13,602 bases of DNA from an uncultured Clostridia bacterium (GTDB taxonomy: Bacteria; Bacillota; Clostridia; Lachnospirales; Lachnospiraceae): positions 1 through 13,602 of the forward strand of contig CAMODY010000033.1 in assembly GCA_946611595.1 (NCBI GenBank). The letters run 5' to 3'. The notes under the pieces were generated by a model. That model did no database searches, was not told the origin of the DNA, and saw only the letters and a program-made list of their open reading frames with translations. A program made the translations under genes and the position numbers. Every line of letters starts with the position of its first letter. Position 1 is the first letter of the stretch. Shown one piece after another: positions 12,787 to 13,602 of the stretch.

Positions 12787-13602
12787 TTACTGTAATGCTG
12801 AAATCACTTTGATTGCTTCTTCAATTTTGTCATTCTTAATGAAGTCAAATTTACCTTCATCAGAAAGCTCCGTAAGTTCCGGCATGATCGGCATCTTACC
12901 AAGAACCGGAAGGTTCATTGCTGCAGCAAGTGAATCAATATGGCTCTCGCCAAAGACTTTGATCTTCTTACCGCAGTCCGGACACTCAAGGTAGCTGTAG
13001 TTTTCAATGATTCCAAGAACCGGAACATTCATTTCTTCAGCCATGTTGTATGCCTTCTTTACGATCATGGTTACAAGATCCTGAGGGCTTGTAACGATCA
13101 CGATGCCGTCAAGCGGAAGTGACTGGAAAACTGTCAGCGGAACATCACCTGTTCCAGGAGGCATATCAACTAAAAGATAGTCAAGCTCGCCCCAGATAAC
13201 GTCTGTCCAGAACTGTTTTACAACACCTGCAAGAACCGGGCCTCTCCAGATAACCGGAGTTTCCTCGTTTTCAAGCAACATGTTAATGCTCATAATACGG
13301 ATTCCGCCAGCTGTCTCTTTCGGATAGATTCCGTTCATGTCGCCTTCAGCCTGTCCCTGAATACCAAACATCTTCTGGATGGATGGTCCTGTAAGGTCTG
13401 CATCTAAGATACCGACTTTAAATCCTTTTTTGGAAAGCTCAACTGCAAGGCTTCCTGTTACGAAAGATTTTCCGACACCGCCTTTACCACTGACGATACC
13501 GATTACTTTTTTAATATCACTGAAGCGGTTTGCCTCTTCGATCATGCTCTTTGGTCCGCCATTTGCACTTGGACAAGAGCCAGCGCTTGCGCAGCCTGCA
13601 CA
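12787..13602 (-). CDS. mrp: Mrp/NBP35-type iron-sulfur carrier ATPase, 5' end outside window
   Basis: Mrp/ApbC/Nbp35 proteins are dimeric P-loop ATPases that carry and transfer [4Fe-4S] clusters. Numbering from the internal Met at 13545, it shows the deviant Walker A KGGVGKS (21-27), DADLTGPS (48-55), VDMPPGTGD (126-134) and the conserved CPDC (188-191) that binds the bridging cluster. The frame stays open for 19 more codons to the window edge, reading CAGCASAGSC and onward, so the Met at 13545 is not the start: this is the Cys-rich N-terminal extension seen in Nbp35-like and clostridial Mrp proteins. The true start lies outside the window. It is followed after 6 nt by the substrate-binding lipoprotein gene. 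Confidence 0.95.
   Translation of the reverse strand, partial: CAGCASAGSCPSANGGPKSMIEEANRFSDIKKVIGIVSGKGGVGKSFVTGSLAVELSKKGFKVGILDADLTGPSIQKMFGIQGQAEGDMNGIYPKETAGGIRIMSINMLLENEETPVIWRGPVLAGVVKQFWTDVIWGELDYLLVDMPPGTGDVPLTVFQSLPLDGIVIVTSPQDLVTMIVKKAYNMAEEMNVPVLGIIENYSYLECPDCGKKIKVFGESHIDSLAAAMNLPVLGKMPIMPELTELSDEGKFDFIKNDKIEEAIKVISALQ

Noticed and set aside
12787..13545. Mrp starting at Met 13545
   Set aside because: The frame stays open to the window edge and encodes the Cys-rich extension (CAGC...C) known in this family, so the start is outside.
1..13602. CRISPR arrays, tRNA or rRNA genes, insertion sequences, phage or defence genes
   Set aside because: No tandem repeat-spacer pattern, cloverleaf, transposase or phage-like protein seen on either strand; nearly all sequence is accounted for by the genes listed.

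Overview
The window looks like a core-genome stretch of a Clostridia chromosome, most likely from a Lachnospiraceae-type gut bacterium. The assignment rests on an HrcA/CIRCE-controlled hrcA-grpE-dnaK-dnaJ operon, a Gram-positive-type DnaK, a YlxM-Ffh-S16-KhpA-RimM-TrmD cluster, clostridial SD signals (AAAGGAGG, AGGTGAG), a small clostridial-type Hanks kinase and a Cys-rich Mrp/NBP35 ATPase. Genus cannot be fixed from the sequence alone.

Layout. Positions 1-4022 (minus strand): heat-shock operon hrcA-grpE-dnaK-dnaJ (dnaJ cut by the window edge), driven by a TTGACA-17-TAATAT promoter followed by a perfect CIRCE operator. Positions 4168-7969 (minus strand): ylxM-ffh-rpsP-khpA-rimM-trmD, covering signal recognition particle and ribosome/tRNA maturation functions, read from a promoter just upstream of ylxM. 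I see no intrinsic terminator between trmD and the hrcA promoter, so read-through into the heat-shock genes is possible. Positions 8148-9866 (plus strand): a lipoprotein with an SH3-like segment and a DUF4015-type putative glycoside hydrolase TIM barrel, divergent from ylxM. Positions 9859-10851 (minus strand): a Ser/Thr protein kinase with one C-terminal membrane segment, convergent with and overlapping the hydrolase gene by 8 bp. Positions 10923-13602 (minus strand): mrp (5' end outside the window), a type I-fold substrate-binding lipoprotein and a purine-type phosphoribosyltransferase, closed by a strong terminator at 10877-10915.

How the genes work together. YlxM/Ffh target nascent membrane proteins; S16, RimM and KhpA serve ribosome assembly or RNA binding; TrmD methylates G37 of tRNAs; HrcA-GrpE-DnaK-DnaJ fold proteins and sense misfolding. 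The rest is envelope, signalling and metabolic cargo with no demonstrated link.

I found no convincing new defence or mobile system. The points most worth a second look are regulatory or structural: a third HrcA half-site in the hrcA -10 region, a probably leaderless ylxM transcript, a terminator encoded inside the kinase reading frame, a tail-anchored kinase without a sensor domain, and a TrmD with two internal insertions.
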